Program-made: the position numbers and the translations under genes
Source: Symsagittifera roscoffensis
Lineage: Eukaryota; Xenacoelomorpha; Acoela; Convolutidae
Direction: 5' to 3'
DNA length: 64,000 bases
Assembly: GCF_963678635.1 (NCBI RefSeq)
Contig: NC_087066.1
Span: 26,255,453 to 26,319,452 of the forward strand
The notes under the pieces: model-generated
Told to the model about the DNA's origin: nothing
Databases searched by the model: none
The model's input: only the letters and a program-made list of their open reading frames with translations
Part shown: positions 34,447-45,147 of the stretch, one piece after another
How positions within the stretch are numbered: the first letter of the stretch is position 1
How the letters are laid out: each line of letters opens with the position of its first letter

Positions 34447-36128
34447 AAGGAAAGAGCATCGCAAAACAAGGACGAATCTACTCAAAGGAAAAATTGCATA
34501 CGAAACCATATCGACTATATAATCAACTGCAGGTGCTGCAATTTGTAGGAAAAGTGATATAGCGATGCAAAAATATTGACTGCATGGAGAAAACATGGCA
34601 CAGAAAAAATCATGCAAAAGTCTGTCAGAATATCAAAAAATTAAACCTAATGAAAGCGAAAAAACTATTGCGCCACCAAGGTAGAGCGACCCAGAAGAGA
34701 AACAATTGTACCGGCAGCTATCAGAGATCAAGAAACAGTTTAGATCCAGTTTCAAAAAACCCAGTCTATGGTTGTATCAAAGGATACGGAGCTGGAGGGG
34801 GTCTAAGCTATATATCAAGGCTGGCTTTAAAAAAGAAAGGCTGACTTACGGTGTAGGAGACCAGAAAAAACAAAAGCTGCAGAATCAATTCAAAAAACCG
34901 GTCGAAGAAAATCAGCCGGAGAAATCTAAAATCTAAGAGAAACGAAGCAATTTGACACAAAAAATTGCTCGGAAGACCAAAAAAGAAAAATATGAAATAG
35001 ATGGTTGGACACACTAAACCTGAAAAAAAATACTAGATGCGTTCCAGCATCAAGATATGCACCCAAAGTGTGGGAGAGTCTTGCAGACCAATTGATGACG
35101 CGAGCAGTGCAGAAAACGGTTGCCGCGATTCTACGAGCAAGATATCCAAATGACGATACGCGATAATTCCTTTTCATTTCCGAACTGCTGGATTTTCTGA
35201 TGAATCCAGTCAAGAAGGTTCACCAGGAAGTAAAATTCGAGGAACAAAATCAAGAACCGAAATGATTTTGGGATCTTCTTGAGCATTCGGTGAGGGAGAT
35301 TAGTATGGATGAAATGCAATCACCGATTTCGTGAAAGCCGTCTTGTAGGCGTATCGGACAAAACTGGCAAAACTCAAGCCGCTGACCGACAATTTGACAG
35401 ACTAAGTCTCTTAGAAAAACACTTATTGCTTAGGAAGCTTGGCAACGCTTCTCTGGATATCACGAAGTCGTGAAACGCGACGTGAAGGGTACCATTGGAG
35501 CCCGACTACAGGGAAGTTGATGAAGTACAGAAGTTGAAATCTTAAAATTATGAAAACTAAGAAACAAAACACGTATGATAATCTAAATTTTTATCGTAGC
35601 AATCTCATAAAGTTTTCCTATTCCCCAGCGAATGCGGTAGTGCGGTTGTAGTAATCTTTATGTTATTATGTTAGCTATTATGTCAAGGCCATTTAGTGCC
35701 AAATCTAAAAGAGGTTGAATTAAAAGAATGCGAATTCAGTCTACGATACGTAGCTATTGTATCGAGCCAGAGGATCTGAGCTAAAGAAAAGAAAGCACGT
35801 TGAAGATGAATTGACTTCTTTGAAATCGTTAGTTTTGTATCATCAACTAAGGGACGTTCCTCAAGTTATCACAGCACCCATTCCTTTTCTAAGCGTTTCA
35901 ATTTTTTTTGAATGATCATGGATACGCATGCTTTTTAGGGTACTTTTCATGAGGCATACAAGAGCCGAGATGCTGATAAAGTTGATTGTGTAAATGTCAA
36001 ATGTCAAATGACTAGAAAAGATTATTGTGCGACTGATGAGCATGTGATAACATATATATGGTTCGTGATTTTTTCATTGTTTTTTCAAGTTTTTTGAATT
36101 AATTTTATCATTCAATTTGAAAATAAAA
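34447..36128. other. Host sequence between the foldback element and the GTPase gene
   Basis: Short frames on both strands, the longest 95 codons, overlap one another and show no recognised motif. A Lys/Gln-rich reading at 34706-34936 could be an old coding fragment but has no support beyond length. Nothing else is seen. Confidence 0.35.
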
Positions 36129-36134
36129 TTTATT
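36129..36134 (-). terminator. Candidate polyadenylation signal of the GTPase gene
   Basis: TTTATT on the plus strand reads AATAAA on the minus strand, about 170 bases beyond the final stop codon of the IRG-like gene. It is the first canonical hexamer I found there. Confidence 0.4.
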
Positions 36135-36304
36135 GATTTATAACTGAGAAAATTTGGTATCAGTTTCAAAGCAGTCTTTTTGCGGATCATTGTAAAGCAA
36201 AAAAATGGCACTAAGCTAATTCTTGTAGATTTTTTCTTTGTTTTCGTCAAAATAATAGCCCTAGTTCTTTTAAATTCAGTTATCTAATTTTTTCACAATA
36301 GTTT

Positions 36305-37003
36305 CTACATTCCGAACCTTGCTACTAAGTGCTCCACATGATAAGCAGCATCGCTCGCTCCTTCCAGAAGTTTTAGCAACTGGATCCTTGTAGTTCCAAA
36401 AGACACTGCAGCTGCAATGAATGAACCGAAAAACGGAACTACATATTTGGCGCCGTTTTCTACAAACTCAGACGTGGTCGTTACCAATACCTGATTCTGA
36501 GAGTATACCAGGGTAGATTTGAGCAAACCAGCATTCAGATGTTGATCATCGCTCAGGTTTCGAATGTAGTGCATCAAGGGCTGTCTGAACTTCATGTAGT
36601 TATTCAGCTGTGTCTCAAACAACCCGGGGTTGACTCTGTGCCGCCTTTCAGTCCCCGCCACCGATTTTTGATCCAAATTAAACTGGTATATGAAAGACTG
36701 TGCCTGCTGGTAAATAATCGTCATGTCAATGATAGCACTTAAAGCCGGGACAGGCACCGCAGCTCCCGAGGCTGAAAATAGCGACATAATTCTTACATTG
36801 TTTTGGATGATTAAAACAGTCTTTTGGATTTGATGACGGCGCTCCGAGGAGTTGCTTCCAGATGATTCCGGACTAGATGAGTTTTCCTCCACATCGTCGT
36901 CGATCTCATAATCCCCCAGCCGATCTGCTTGCATTTGCACGCCAGCTCTATTTATAAATAGTGCAGCTTTTCTGACTGTGTCGAGAGATTTCTTCAGCTG
37001 GCA
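36305..37003 (-). CDS. Second helical region of the IRG-like gene, in frame after a TAA
   Basis: In the same frame as the GTPase part and separated from it only by TAA at 37004-37006. The first 21 codons (CQLKKSLDTVRKAALFINRA) continue the last helices of the first region. After an acidic Ser-rich linker, a second helical unit follows with AAVPVPALSAIIDM, QLNNYMKFRQPL and VPFFGSFIAAAVSFG, aligning with AAVPVPGFGASVDL, DLNNYLKNHAPF and IPVIGQIIAGSISFG of the first. It ends at TAG (36305-36307). It has no G domain of its own. Either the gene encodes a two-unit protein now interrupted by a stop, or the stop is a sequencing or allelic difference. Confidence 0.7.
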   Translation of the reverse strand, partial: CQLKKSLDTVRKAALFINRAGVQMQADRLGDYEIDDDVEENSSSPESSGSNSSERRHQIQKTVLIIQNNVRIMSLFSASGAAVPVPALSAIIDMTIIYQQAQSFIYQFNLDQKSVAGTERRHRVNPGLFETQLNNYMKFRQPLMHYIRNLSDDQHLNAGLLKSTLVYSQNQVLVTTTSEFVENGAKYVVPFFGSFIAAAVSFGTTRIQLLKLLEGASDAAYHVEHLVARFGM

Positions 37004-38086
37004 TTATGTCAACCCAAAGGAAATAGAACCTGCAATTATTTGACCAATAACCGGAATGAAAATTTTCAGTGTTGACTCCACAGCCTCTGAGGTAGCTTGC
37101 TCTGCTACCATTTTAGCTAAAATTGGTCCTCCCGATTTCACCACAGTTGCGGCGGTAGTCCAAAGCGATTCCGAAGTTATGTCGACATCGAGAGATTTAT
37201 TACGCACGAAAAAGACAAAAGGAGCATGGTTTTTCAAGTAATTATTTAGATCGCGTTCAAGATCACCTTCATCTAAAGACAGAAGTCTTTCATAGGCACG
37301 AATGCCTTTGGGATCGAGGCCAAAGGAAAAAAGATAATTACAGGTTTCATAAACTAAAATATCCAAATCGACAGAAGCGCCGAAACCCGGAACAGGAACA
37401 GCCGCGGTCGCAGCGGAAGCCAGAGAACCCATTTTCAGCCGTGGCAGGAACATTTGGTACTTGAGTTCAATCAGTTCTTCGCTTCTCGCACTGATTGTTA
37501 GCTTTAGAGCTTCGCTAATAATATTTGGCGCGTCCTTACAGATATCTTTCTGCAATTTTGGAAAATCGTACTTTGATGGATCATAATTATTGACCAAATA
37601 AAGCTTGAAAATGCATGATTTGAAGGTATTTGTCTCCATTTCCTTCTCAATTTTTCGCCTTATTGAGCTGACTGCTTTTTTTGCCGTGATTGTTCTAGAT
37701 TTATCCAATTTAAACATTTTCTTAATTGATTCATCGACATGGGTTCTGACTAAATAGAATCTTTTATTTAGCTCGCGGTTCACTTTTTCTGCAATTTTGA
37801 GCGCGTTGTCTGAAAATACGTCTCGGGTCACAATAATAAAAAAATCGTAATCGTTTTGAGCATAGTTTATGGTGTCAAAATAGGTCTCAATCCTGTGTCG
37901 CGTTCCGTCGATTCCAGGAACGTCCCAGAATACAATGTTTTCACTCCTCGGGTGGGGGTAGGCTGTAACTTCTGCTGTGCACACCCCGTCTTCTCGCACT
38001 TCTGCTATTTCTGAGCCGAGAAGGGCATTGATGAGCGCCGACTTGCCCTGTCTCGCTTGCCCAACAACCGCAATATTTATCTTCAC
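37004..38086 (-). CDS. IRG-type (immunity-related) GTPase, 5'-incomplete
   Basis: 360 codons. The P-loop GQARQGKS is at residues 9-16 (GX4GKS), the switch I Thr is likely T37 (VCTAEV), and the G3 box DVPG is at 55-58. At the G4 position RTHVD (114-118) replaces the usual Lys of (N/T)KXD with His. A helical domain from about residue 190 carries the amphipathic and glycine-rich segments VPVPGFGASVDL and IPVIGQIIAGSISFG typical of IRG proteins, which in vertebrates bind membranes and act against intracellular pathogens. The open frame begins with GTG just after TTTATAG, a plausible splice acceptor, so an upstream exon is expected. It ends in TAA, in frame with a second helical region. No gene symbol is assigned. 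Confidence 0.8.
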   Translation of the reverse strand: MKINIAVVGQARQGKSALINALLGSEIAEVREDGVCTAEVTAYPHPRSENIVFWDVPGIDGTRHRIETYFDTINYAQNDYDFFIIVTRDVFSDNALKIAEKVNRELNKRFYLVRTHVDESIKKMFKLDKSRTITAKKAVSSIRRKIEKEMETNTFKSCIFKLYLVNNYDPSKYDFPKLQKDICKDAPNIISEALKLTISARSEELIELKYQMFLPRLKMGSLASAATAAVPVPGFGASVDLDILVYETCNYLFSFGLDPKGIRAYERLLSLDEGDLERDLNNYLKNHAPFVFFVRNKSLDVDITSESLWTTAATVVKSGGPILAKMVAEQATSEAVESTLKIFIPVIGQIIAGSISFGLT

Positions 38087-38264
38087 CTATAAACATGTAT
38101 CACTTTTTAGAGCGGCGTGCCGGGAATGTTCGTGAATTTAGCGCTCATTAGTTTACCAAAAACTTTTAACATAGTGAAGTGCAACTTCAATCTCAAACTT
38201 TTACCGTTAACTAATTAATAATAATTGTCGTTCCTGCGATTCGCAGAGGTTCTATGAAAAGGTT
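38087..38264. other. Upstream flank of the GTPase exon, up to the copy C LTR
   Basis: On the minus strand this is the sequence before the first visible exon and ends in CATGTTTATAG, a likely intron 3' end. An ATG reading MSAKFTNIPGTPL (minus, starting near 38143) is followed by a stop and is not in frame. I could not identify the missing 5' exon, which may lie beyond copy C. Confidence 0.4.
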
Positions 38265-38641
38265 TGGAACCTGATCCAAACTGTATATTATTATTGGTTA
38301 TAAATTAGATATTTTATCTCTATAAAATACTGAAGACTAACCAATCATACTCCATCTAGCTAACAACCCATTTATTTGTAAGTGCTGAAACTACTTGTAG
38401 TTTCAGCACCAGAGCATTCTGAATTTAACTTACAGCTTAGTTGCCTTTTCCAAGAGACCAACTCGTAACAAACCAGTATACTCTAGATCTATTGAGACTA
38501 AGAGATATAAGAGTAAGATTAAGATCGGTATTAGACTAAGAAGTTGGACGAATCTATCCGGCCAAAAGTAAGATAGCGTGACGAGCAGACGGTGTACCTT
38601 ATCTGAAATTACTCTATAAGTTAGAGCTTCATCCCAACTCA
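38265..38641 (+). repeat. 5' LTR of copy C
   Basis: It runs from TGGAACCTGATC to AACTCA, 377 bp. It contains the perfect 12-bp hairpin at 38382-38409. The ends are set by comparison with the LTRs of A and B and with the sequence change at 59280/59281. Confidence 0.82.
38506..38513 (+). promoter_or_regulatory. TATA-like box in the LTR
   Basis: TATAAGAG, conserved at the same place in all LTRs (16879, 19403, about 30480, 59145, 63307), followed about 20 bases later by GGTATTAGACTAAG. It is likely the element's promoter. Inference from position and conservation only. Confidence 0.45.
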
Positions 38642-38643
38642 TC

Positions 38644-38670
38644 TGGTGCGACCAGAAGTCTCGAATGAGA
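38644..38670 (+). promoter_or_regulatory. Candidate primer-binding site and hairpin (copy C)
   Basis: TGGTGCGACCAGAAG begins two bases after the LTR end, the usual position and first bases of a tRNA primer-binding site. It can also fold as CTGGT-GCG-ACCAG, and the next bases form GTCTC-GAAT-GAGAC. The primer tRNA was not identified. Confidence 0.4.
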
Positions 38671-38763
38671 CCTTAAGGAATAAAATAGCTTAGAACTAAC
38701 CAAAAATAGATTAAACTTAGACAAACATTCACAAAAATTTTACACGTTATTAATTTAATTGAA

Positions 38764-38970
38764 ATGTCTCTACGACTCAATAGATCAGAGCCATTATTCC
38801 GAACAATACGAGAACTCCCCGGTCTTGGAAGAAGATCTCGGACAAGACACGATATACGACTACAACGGAACTTACCCATAAGTTTCATGGTCGTACGGCA
38901 AAAGCCAACACAAACTTTTACATTTAGAGTTTTATTAGCAATGAATTTAGATTTTCATTTGCAGACATAG
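38764..38970 (+). CDS. Leader ORF downstream of the 5' LTR (copy C)
   Basis: 68 codons starting MSLRLNRSEPLFRTIRELPG. Basic (RRSRTRHD near residue 24) with a hydrophobic C-terminus (FTFRVLLAMNLDFHL). Copy B has a matching 67-codon frame with the same start sequence. It sits between the LTR and gag, where retroelements normally have untranslated leader. It may be an upstream ORF, a small accessory protein, or a first coding exon joined to gag by splicing. Confidence 0.5.
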   Translation: MSLRLNRSEPLFRTIRELPGLGRRSRTRHDIRLQRNLPISFMVVRQKPTQTFTFRVLLAMNLDFHLQT

Positions 38971-39885
38971 TATCTTTGAAGAAAAATCTTCATCAATAGT
39001 TACAGGCGCTAAACTTATTATTGTACATTAACGACTGATAAAAATATCACTAGTCGTTTCGTTTAATCTGCAGTAAATTTGAAAAAGGTATCTACAGAAA
39101 AGATTTATTAGAATAAAAAACAAAATTGAGTTAGTTAAAATACACAAATTGTTAGTAATTTAGAAATCATTTCTTCATCTCAGCTTCATCACCTAAACAA
39201 AACAAACAAATCATAAAACCACTAACATCATCAAAAACTAAACCTTCCTATCAATTAAACTTTAAATTACTTTAAAGAGGCCTATTCTTTTTTACTTTCA
39301 CATAAATTAAACCTTTCAATTTAAACAGATCATCAAGGATTTTCTTGGACCTCCATTTTTTTATTGCCTACTAATTTTTATATCATTAATTTATATTATG
39401 ATCATCAAGGCTTATCCTTGGATCAAATAGAACAATTTTGTTCCCCCCACACAGTTCGCATAGTGTCTAACGACCTCAAACGTCAATTCACTACCCAACC
39501 CTTTCTATGACCCAGGACTAACAGAAATTTTTCAATCACACTAACCATTCTAATTAGGATAAACAGTGAAGAACTTCGGTTATTCATCCTTCACTTGATC
39601 CCCCCTTTTACCTCACCCAGGTTAATATTTAAACTTAGTAAGTTTAAAATAGTATCTAACGAACTACTTGTGTTCTATTTATACTTGAACCTTCTGGATC
39701 GATTTAATATTCTCCAACCCTTGAACACAATCATTACCCTTAAGTAAGATTAAGTAAGTTAACACCTTAACTAAGACTAGCCACGAGAAAGTAACAATCA
39801 TTCTTCGGAATCGATACATGCTTTTCTCTCCAACCCTAAACAACAAGACCCAAGTTATGCTAACCCGAAAAAATTGTAAGAACTA
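38971..39885 (+). other. Leader region of copy C
   Basis: Non-coding. It contains AACGACT...AGTCGTT inverted arms at about 39030-39060, the CATCTCAGCTTCATCACCT block (39177) with a possible splice acceptor TCTCAG, hairpin CAAGG-CTTAT-CCTTG (39406-39420, identical to 20136-20150 in B) and GAACA-ATTT-TGTTC (39430-39443). Such hairpins in a leader are candidates for dimerisation or packaging signals. Confidence 0.5.
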
Positions 39886-40101
39886 ATGGTTTATGCATTA
39901 AAAATCACTAATCCAAATATTGCACCCTTCATCCCAAACCTTATGTCACTAGACAATTTAGGAAATAAACAAACAATCAAATTACACAGTTGTGAAATAA
40001 ACAACGAGAAATATGATCTCGTAATCACTCCACACAGACAGTCAACAGGATATAACAGAACCAAACGGCAAAAAATCAAACGAAAAATTTTAAGCAAATA
40101 A
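39886..40101 (+). CDS. Short ORF before gag (copy C)
   Basis: 71 codons, MVYALKITNPNIAPFIPNLM..., ending in a strongly basic stretch (RTKRQKIKRKILSK). It could be a broken N-terminal part of gag or a separate small protein; no second copy in this window is available for comparison because A is cut and B deleted. No family recognised. Confidence 0.35.
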   Translation: MVYALKITNPNIAPFIPNLMSLDNLGNKQTIKLHSCEINNEKYDLVITPHRQSTGYNRTKRQKIKRKILSK

Positions 40102-40384
40102 AGACAGATTACACGAAAAAATTTTCAAAACAAAGAAACGCTTTTCTCCGAATCAGAAACAAGTCATTTAGAAGAACATTATAGATTAAAAGACTCAATA
40201 AATAAGAATTACCCAGTTAAAAATATATTGTAATTTTCTGACTCAGAAACCACATCACATTCATCAATACAAGGAAAACGAAAAATAAAAAACACATAAA
40301 AGAACAAACCAGTACGACTGTACAATTGGAATCAACCAATAAAACACATTGAAAGTTACAAACTGTCAGTCATAAAGCTTAAAA

Positions 40385-41171
40385 ATGAGTCAAAATGAAG
40401 AAAGTGGAGATGAAAACTCCATCCTCCCATTTATAATCACTCCTCTCACTGATGATAGAGGACAAACAAATTTTTGTCAAAATTTAAAAGCAAATTTATT
40501 TGAAAGAGGAGTTAGTCCATGCACAGCAGAATTTCCAGAAGTAAAAATCAAAAGACAAATTGTCGACCACTATCTCAAAGGAATATGTAACCTAACACAA
40601 CAGTACGGAACCTATACCATAGAAATACAGACCCCAAGTAAATTTCATGGTAGGTATCTACTTCAAACAGACGACTTAGATATAGAATTTTCAATTGTAT
40701 TCACAGAATACATAAAAAATATACAACACCAAAATTCACAAAGAGCATATTCAATATTTACAAGTCAAGTATTTAGAATAGTTTATAGCTATTTATCTAT
40801 ATTAGAAAAACCAGAATCGCAAGGAACTTCACCTGTTCAAACATCAAAACATACAACTGTAAGACATGAAATCACGATATTTTCCGAATATTTAAATACA
40901 ATCCGTGAAAATTTAACCATTAATGACGTTGCACAAAACGATAAACACAATTTACAAAAAAATCTTAGCATGGTTTATCATAGATTATTTCACACATAAT
41001 CTTGATTTAATTTCACAAGCGAGAAAGAATTTCAGACCACAAAATTCAACAGATGATACAGAATTAGCAGAAAAATCAGATTATGTTTGGGACTCTGAAT
41101 GGTCTCATCCATTATTCATTAACATACCAACAGATAATTCAAGTCAAGCCATTGGCGCAATTTCCAAATAG
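40385..41171 (+). pseudogene. gag N-terminal (matrix-like) region (copy C), frameshifted
   Basis: It starts MSQNEESGDENSILPFII and is open for 204 codons to 40999. After a frame change near 40965 it continues open to 41171 (the region reading DYVWDSEWSHPLF). The position upstream of the capsid suggests a matrix-like domain. I see no diagnostic motif, so the assignment rests on order. Confidence 0.5.
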
Positions 41172-41504
41172 AAAGATTATGTTAAGGTATATCCACTCAC
41201 AACTGATGCAACACCTTTAAACTTTAAATCATTTTAACCCGATAGAACAGGAAATAATAGTTTAAATTCAACTGTCATACAACAGAAAAACCTAAATAGA
41301 ACTAGGAATCTCACATAAAAAGATATTCAAACATCATCACATCTCACAAATGAATGAGTAGTTACCACAGTAGTAAAAACTTCACAACAAAGTATCTCAC
41401 CAATACATCCGAATCTTACAACTCCAAGACCAAAAAATCCAAGCTTACCACAGGTAACCTTAAAATCTACAGTTTAACCCACCATCGAACCAAGATACCT
41501 ACAT

Positions 41505-42936
41505 GTGAGCTACCAACCATTTAGACCAATGATCAAACCAATACAAAAACAAAGAACATTCACTAGAAATAACTTTGCAGAACACAATTATAACTATGTA
41601 AATAGACACCAAACATCGAAATCTTTTCGCCCAAATACCCAAAATCATTTATTTTCACAAAGACAAAATTTCCGACAACCAACAACAACCTCAGTCAATT
41701 CTCATGACTATCCACGCATTTCACAAGACCATTTCACCTCTTGACTATCCACGCTTTTCACAAGACCAAACAGAGTAAAAATAATGAACAAAACCAAGGT
41801 AAACGCAAAACACCTTATTATACATCTAATTATTTATCATCAGATGAAGATGACTATTATCAACCAGATGTTTTTGCACCATATACACAAGAATACCGTG
41901 TGAAAGCACCACGACCAAATCAAGCGTCCTAAAATACAAATTTTTACTCAAAAAACCTTGCTAATACACAAAACCACCAAATATTGCAAACGCAAAACCC
42001 AACCTATACACAATCATATCAACCAATACAAAAGTAAAATCCAGTAAACACAGATTACTATCAACTAACACAAATGCAAAATGAAATCCCACTACCCTAT
42101 TATTTACAACAACACAAAATCACAAAAAAGTCAACTTACAAACTTTTCACAAATGCCAAATGCCGCAGAATCACACAGACGACTATTAATCCATACCTCA
42201 TGGGTGGATTATCAATACAATCAAACAAGCCATTGATGGTATTCACCTGCACAGATCCTGAATATTCTGTAGAAGAGTATTTAAATGCAGTCACAGCAAA
42301 TTTAATTTTAAACATAGGACCTGAAACCATAATTACGCCACTTCACCAAAATTGGATACATAGACGCACAGCGTTAAAACAAACCACACTTGATGGTGCA
42401 GCTCAAAAATGGTTTTCAGTTGTACCTATAGAAATAAAATCAGATTAGAAAAGATTCAGACAAGAATTTTCAAAAATGTTTGATTCAGAAAGGAACAAAC
42501 AACTTCAAAGAGTTTTTGCAATGAAATCCGTAGACTACCAAATGAAACGATCAAACAACTAGTAGTAAGGATCGAAACACTAGTCAGAAAACATGTTCAC
42601 TAAAAACTCATGATTATAGAAACACAAAAATGACAGAAATTTTAATGATGACTCTAACACCTCAATTACGAAAAATAGCAATTAAAAATAGAGCATCCTT
42701 CCTCATGTCGAGAACCAGATCTAGATTTCAGAAAATTAGTAGATTAACTAGAACAAGCAGAGATTACTATGAAACAAGAAGAAACGGAAAATTTCAAATT
42801 ACAGTACGTTAATAATATTCAAACAACTACAACATAAATAAATAATATACATATTTCAGATACAGATTTATTCGAAAAAATCACTAAAACGCTGAATATA
42901 TATGAGGAAAACCCAAATTTTAAAGGTAAACCATCA
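41505..42936 (+). pseudogene. gag proline/asparagine-rich linker and capsid region (copy C)
   Basis: 41505-41932 encodes a Gln/Asn/Thr-rich linker in two overlapping frames. The capsid-like part is open at 42074-42448, with CTDPEYSVEEYLNAVTANL, WIHRRTALKQTTLDGAAQKW and a WF at the end, the pattern of the retrotransposon gag capsid family. It is cut by a TAG at 42446-42448. After further breaks the RKIAIKNRASF helix region appears near 42670-42710. The matching helix region in copy A starts each tandem unit. Confidence 0.7.
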
Positions 42937-43640
42937 TTGAAAAAATTGTGTAACTTTTGTCGAAGATACGGACACAGTATTGCTGAATGCAGACATAAAC
43001 AGGAAGACAATCAAAATAAACCACAAAAGTACAAAAAACCAAATAAATCATTCTATCAATACATGAAAAAAGATCGAAATTTACCAAACAAAAACATTCA
43101 TAGTAACAATAGCTCTGGAAAACCACTGCCAAATAGCTCAAATCATTCAAGAAATCAATCACCTTATAACTCTAACTACAGAGGTAGATCACCAGATAAA
43201 AGAAATTCACGAAAGTCCTCACAAAATTGATATAGTCGATCACACAGTAGAAGTTCCCCTTTATCGAAGTAATTATTCACGACCAAACTCAAACAGACAG
43301 AATTACTCGTTTGATACCAATTTCTATTCACATCCTAGGAATAGACACCATTCAATTGATAGATCAAGAAACTCATCACACAATAGACATAGAAATTATC
43401 CCAACAATAGGAACAGAAGTTATTCAAATAATCGCAATCAACAATAAAACAATCGATCCCGAGATTATTCAAACAATCGTTCAAATCGCCAAAGATTTAA
43501 TTATAACAATTATCAAAATAGATCACGAGAAAATTCACAACATAGGAATAACACACGTTATCCAGACTCTCAAAACAAATATAGTAGTAATACACCAAAA
43601 CATCAGAGACAAATAAATCAAGTACAAACAACTGATGAAA
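42937..43640 (+). pseudogene. gag nucleocapsid: CCHC knuckle and RS-rich tail (copy C)
   Basis: The knuckle is CNFCRRYGHSIAEC near 42949-42990 (CX2CX4HX4C). The tail begins with KKPNKSFYQYMKKD and SGKPLPN as in copy A, then RS/Asn-rich sequence. The first frame stops at 43230 and later parts are shifted. There is only a single copy of the segment here, in contrast to the three tandem copies in A. Confidence 0.75.
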
Positions 43641-44450
43641 CAAATTCAGACCCCCTGGTATTGATAACACAGAAACTACTGAGTTACAATTAAATCACAT
43701 TAATTGTGCATTCACTGACAGTGAAAGTGATATAGAAAACACACTTTTAGTCAACATGATAAAAGTTGAAAAAGATTATGAGACTGTTACATACGAACAA
43801 CCTTTTCATTCACAAATTTACAAAAATCGTTTGGAATTACTTTTAGATTATCACATTAGACCTAGAAGTAATAACATACCATTAGAACAAATAGTAAATG
43901 AAGTAACAACATCACAACAACCTGGAAAAAAACAAACACCATGTTCTAGTACAAATCTCATTTACCAGAATATACCAAAAGAACCACCAAAAGAAAAAAT
44001 TTGTAAAATCTCCTTACTTTTAGAAAGTCCAAAAAGTAAAGATTTTCAACCACCAGACCTTGAAATAGATTTTTTAATAGACTCTGCAGCAGAATCAAAT
44101 ATCATCAAAATTCCAACTTGGAATGAAATCAAAATCCTACACCCAAGACTATCAAAATCCCAACACCCATAAAAACAACAAGTAGACTAGCAACAGCACA
44201 AGGTTCAACCCTAACAAATTATGGAAAAATTCAACTTTTCCTTGTTCCCACTAAAACAATGAAACAAAATAAACTTCTCAATGAACCAGTTAAACAAATA
44301 TTCCATATCACAGATATAAAACACAATATTATTGGAATTCCATTCATCACAAAGTATAAACCAAATATTAATATATTAGATAGTAAAATTAATATAAAAG
44401 ATAAATATACAAAACGCAAAACACCGCTTTAACATTCTTCCAAAGAATGA
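43641..44450 (+). pseudogene. gag-pol linker and protease (copy C), frameshifted
   Basis: The linker (SDSESDIENT, near 43715-43744) is followed by an open frame at 43756-44172. The protease motif LIDSAAESN (near 44077-44103) has Ala in place of the Gly of DSG, so the active site is altered. A frame break occurs near 44150. The rest of the fold (HNIIGIPFI near 44325) is in another frame. The CAA codon opposite the TAA of copy A is in this linker. Confidence 0.75.
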
Positions 44451-44733
44451 ACAAACAACCACCATTTTTTTTTCAAAATTTTACCCCATCTGTAATAAGG
44501 AAAGAAAACATCTCAAACCACTCTCAGGTTATATTTCTGAACTTCCGATTAAACAAGTTCACCAGTACGACAAAAATCAAAATAGACAACATCTCTATAT
44601 GTCAGACTTTGAATTTAGGACAATTCACAAATTTTTGAGAGTAACAATTTCATCGATAAAATATATGAAAAACTCAAATTCCGATATGATTTCTCTACAC
44701 GTGTATAATAATTCACCATACAAAATCACCTTA
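44451..44733 (+). pseudogene. Start of reverse transcriptase, truncated at a join to env (copy C)
   Basis: MSDFEFRTIHKFLRVTISSI from 44599 matches the RT entry of A at 4408. The match ends at SPYKITLP, and the sequence switches to the middle of env at about 44733, where RT has TTACCCTTAG and env has TTCCCCTTCC, a short microhomology. All later RT and RNase H sequence is absent. Confidence 0.8.
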
Positions 44734-45147
44734 CCCTTCCATGGAGCACACGGAAGATTAACATACAATCTTCATTATAAACATTGGATACCACACATAG
44801 GAATAAATAATCCCTCAAATTGTAAAGCAGACACAAAACATATAGGATACCAAGAGATAATGTTTTTTGACTGGAAAATACAACTCGAAAAACTTACACG
44901 CGATTTAAAAGACAATACAATTCTTTACCAAGGAATTAGACTCCCTTGCAAAAATGAACAAGGATATTGCGATCCTACAACACGCACACAAGCAACCATT
45001 GTATGGTTTTCCGTCCGAAGAAACCTGCACAGTTTTTCAAGTAGCAAAAATACACGCTAGAATGATCAAATTTCACCAAAAATATTTTATCGAATCAATT
45101 CAATATGGAGATGTAAACCCTGAGCAAATCAGAACTAAAAACTACAA
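44734..45147 (+). pseudogene. env middle segment, first of three (copy C)
   Basis: It encodes WIPHIGINNPSNCKAD and the PCKNEQGYCDPTT block of the env-like protein. One extra C near 45010 compared with the second segment (49270) breaks the frame, and the third segment (53680) has the same extra base. It is fused upstream to RT and downstream (about 45148) to integrase. Confidence 0.75.

Noticed and set aside
34584-35213. Several overlapping frames of 70-95 codons on both strands
   Set aside because: Mutually overlapping, no motifs, and lengths expected by chance in sequence of this composition.
38255-38264. Target-site duplication flanking copy C
   Set aside because: AGGTT before the 5' LTR does not match GCTTT after the 3' LTR. 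Copy B flanks also do not match. Rearrangement or old age may have removed them, so no claim is made.
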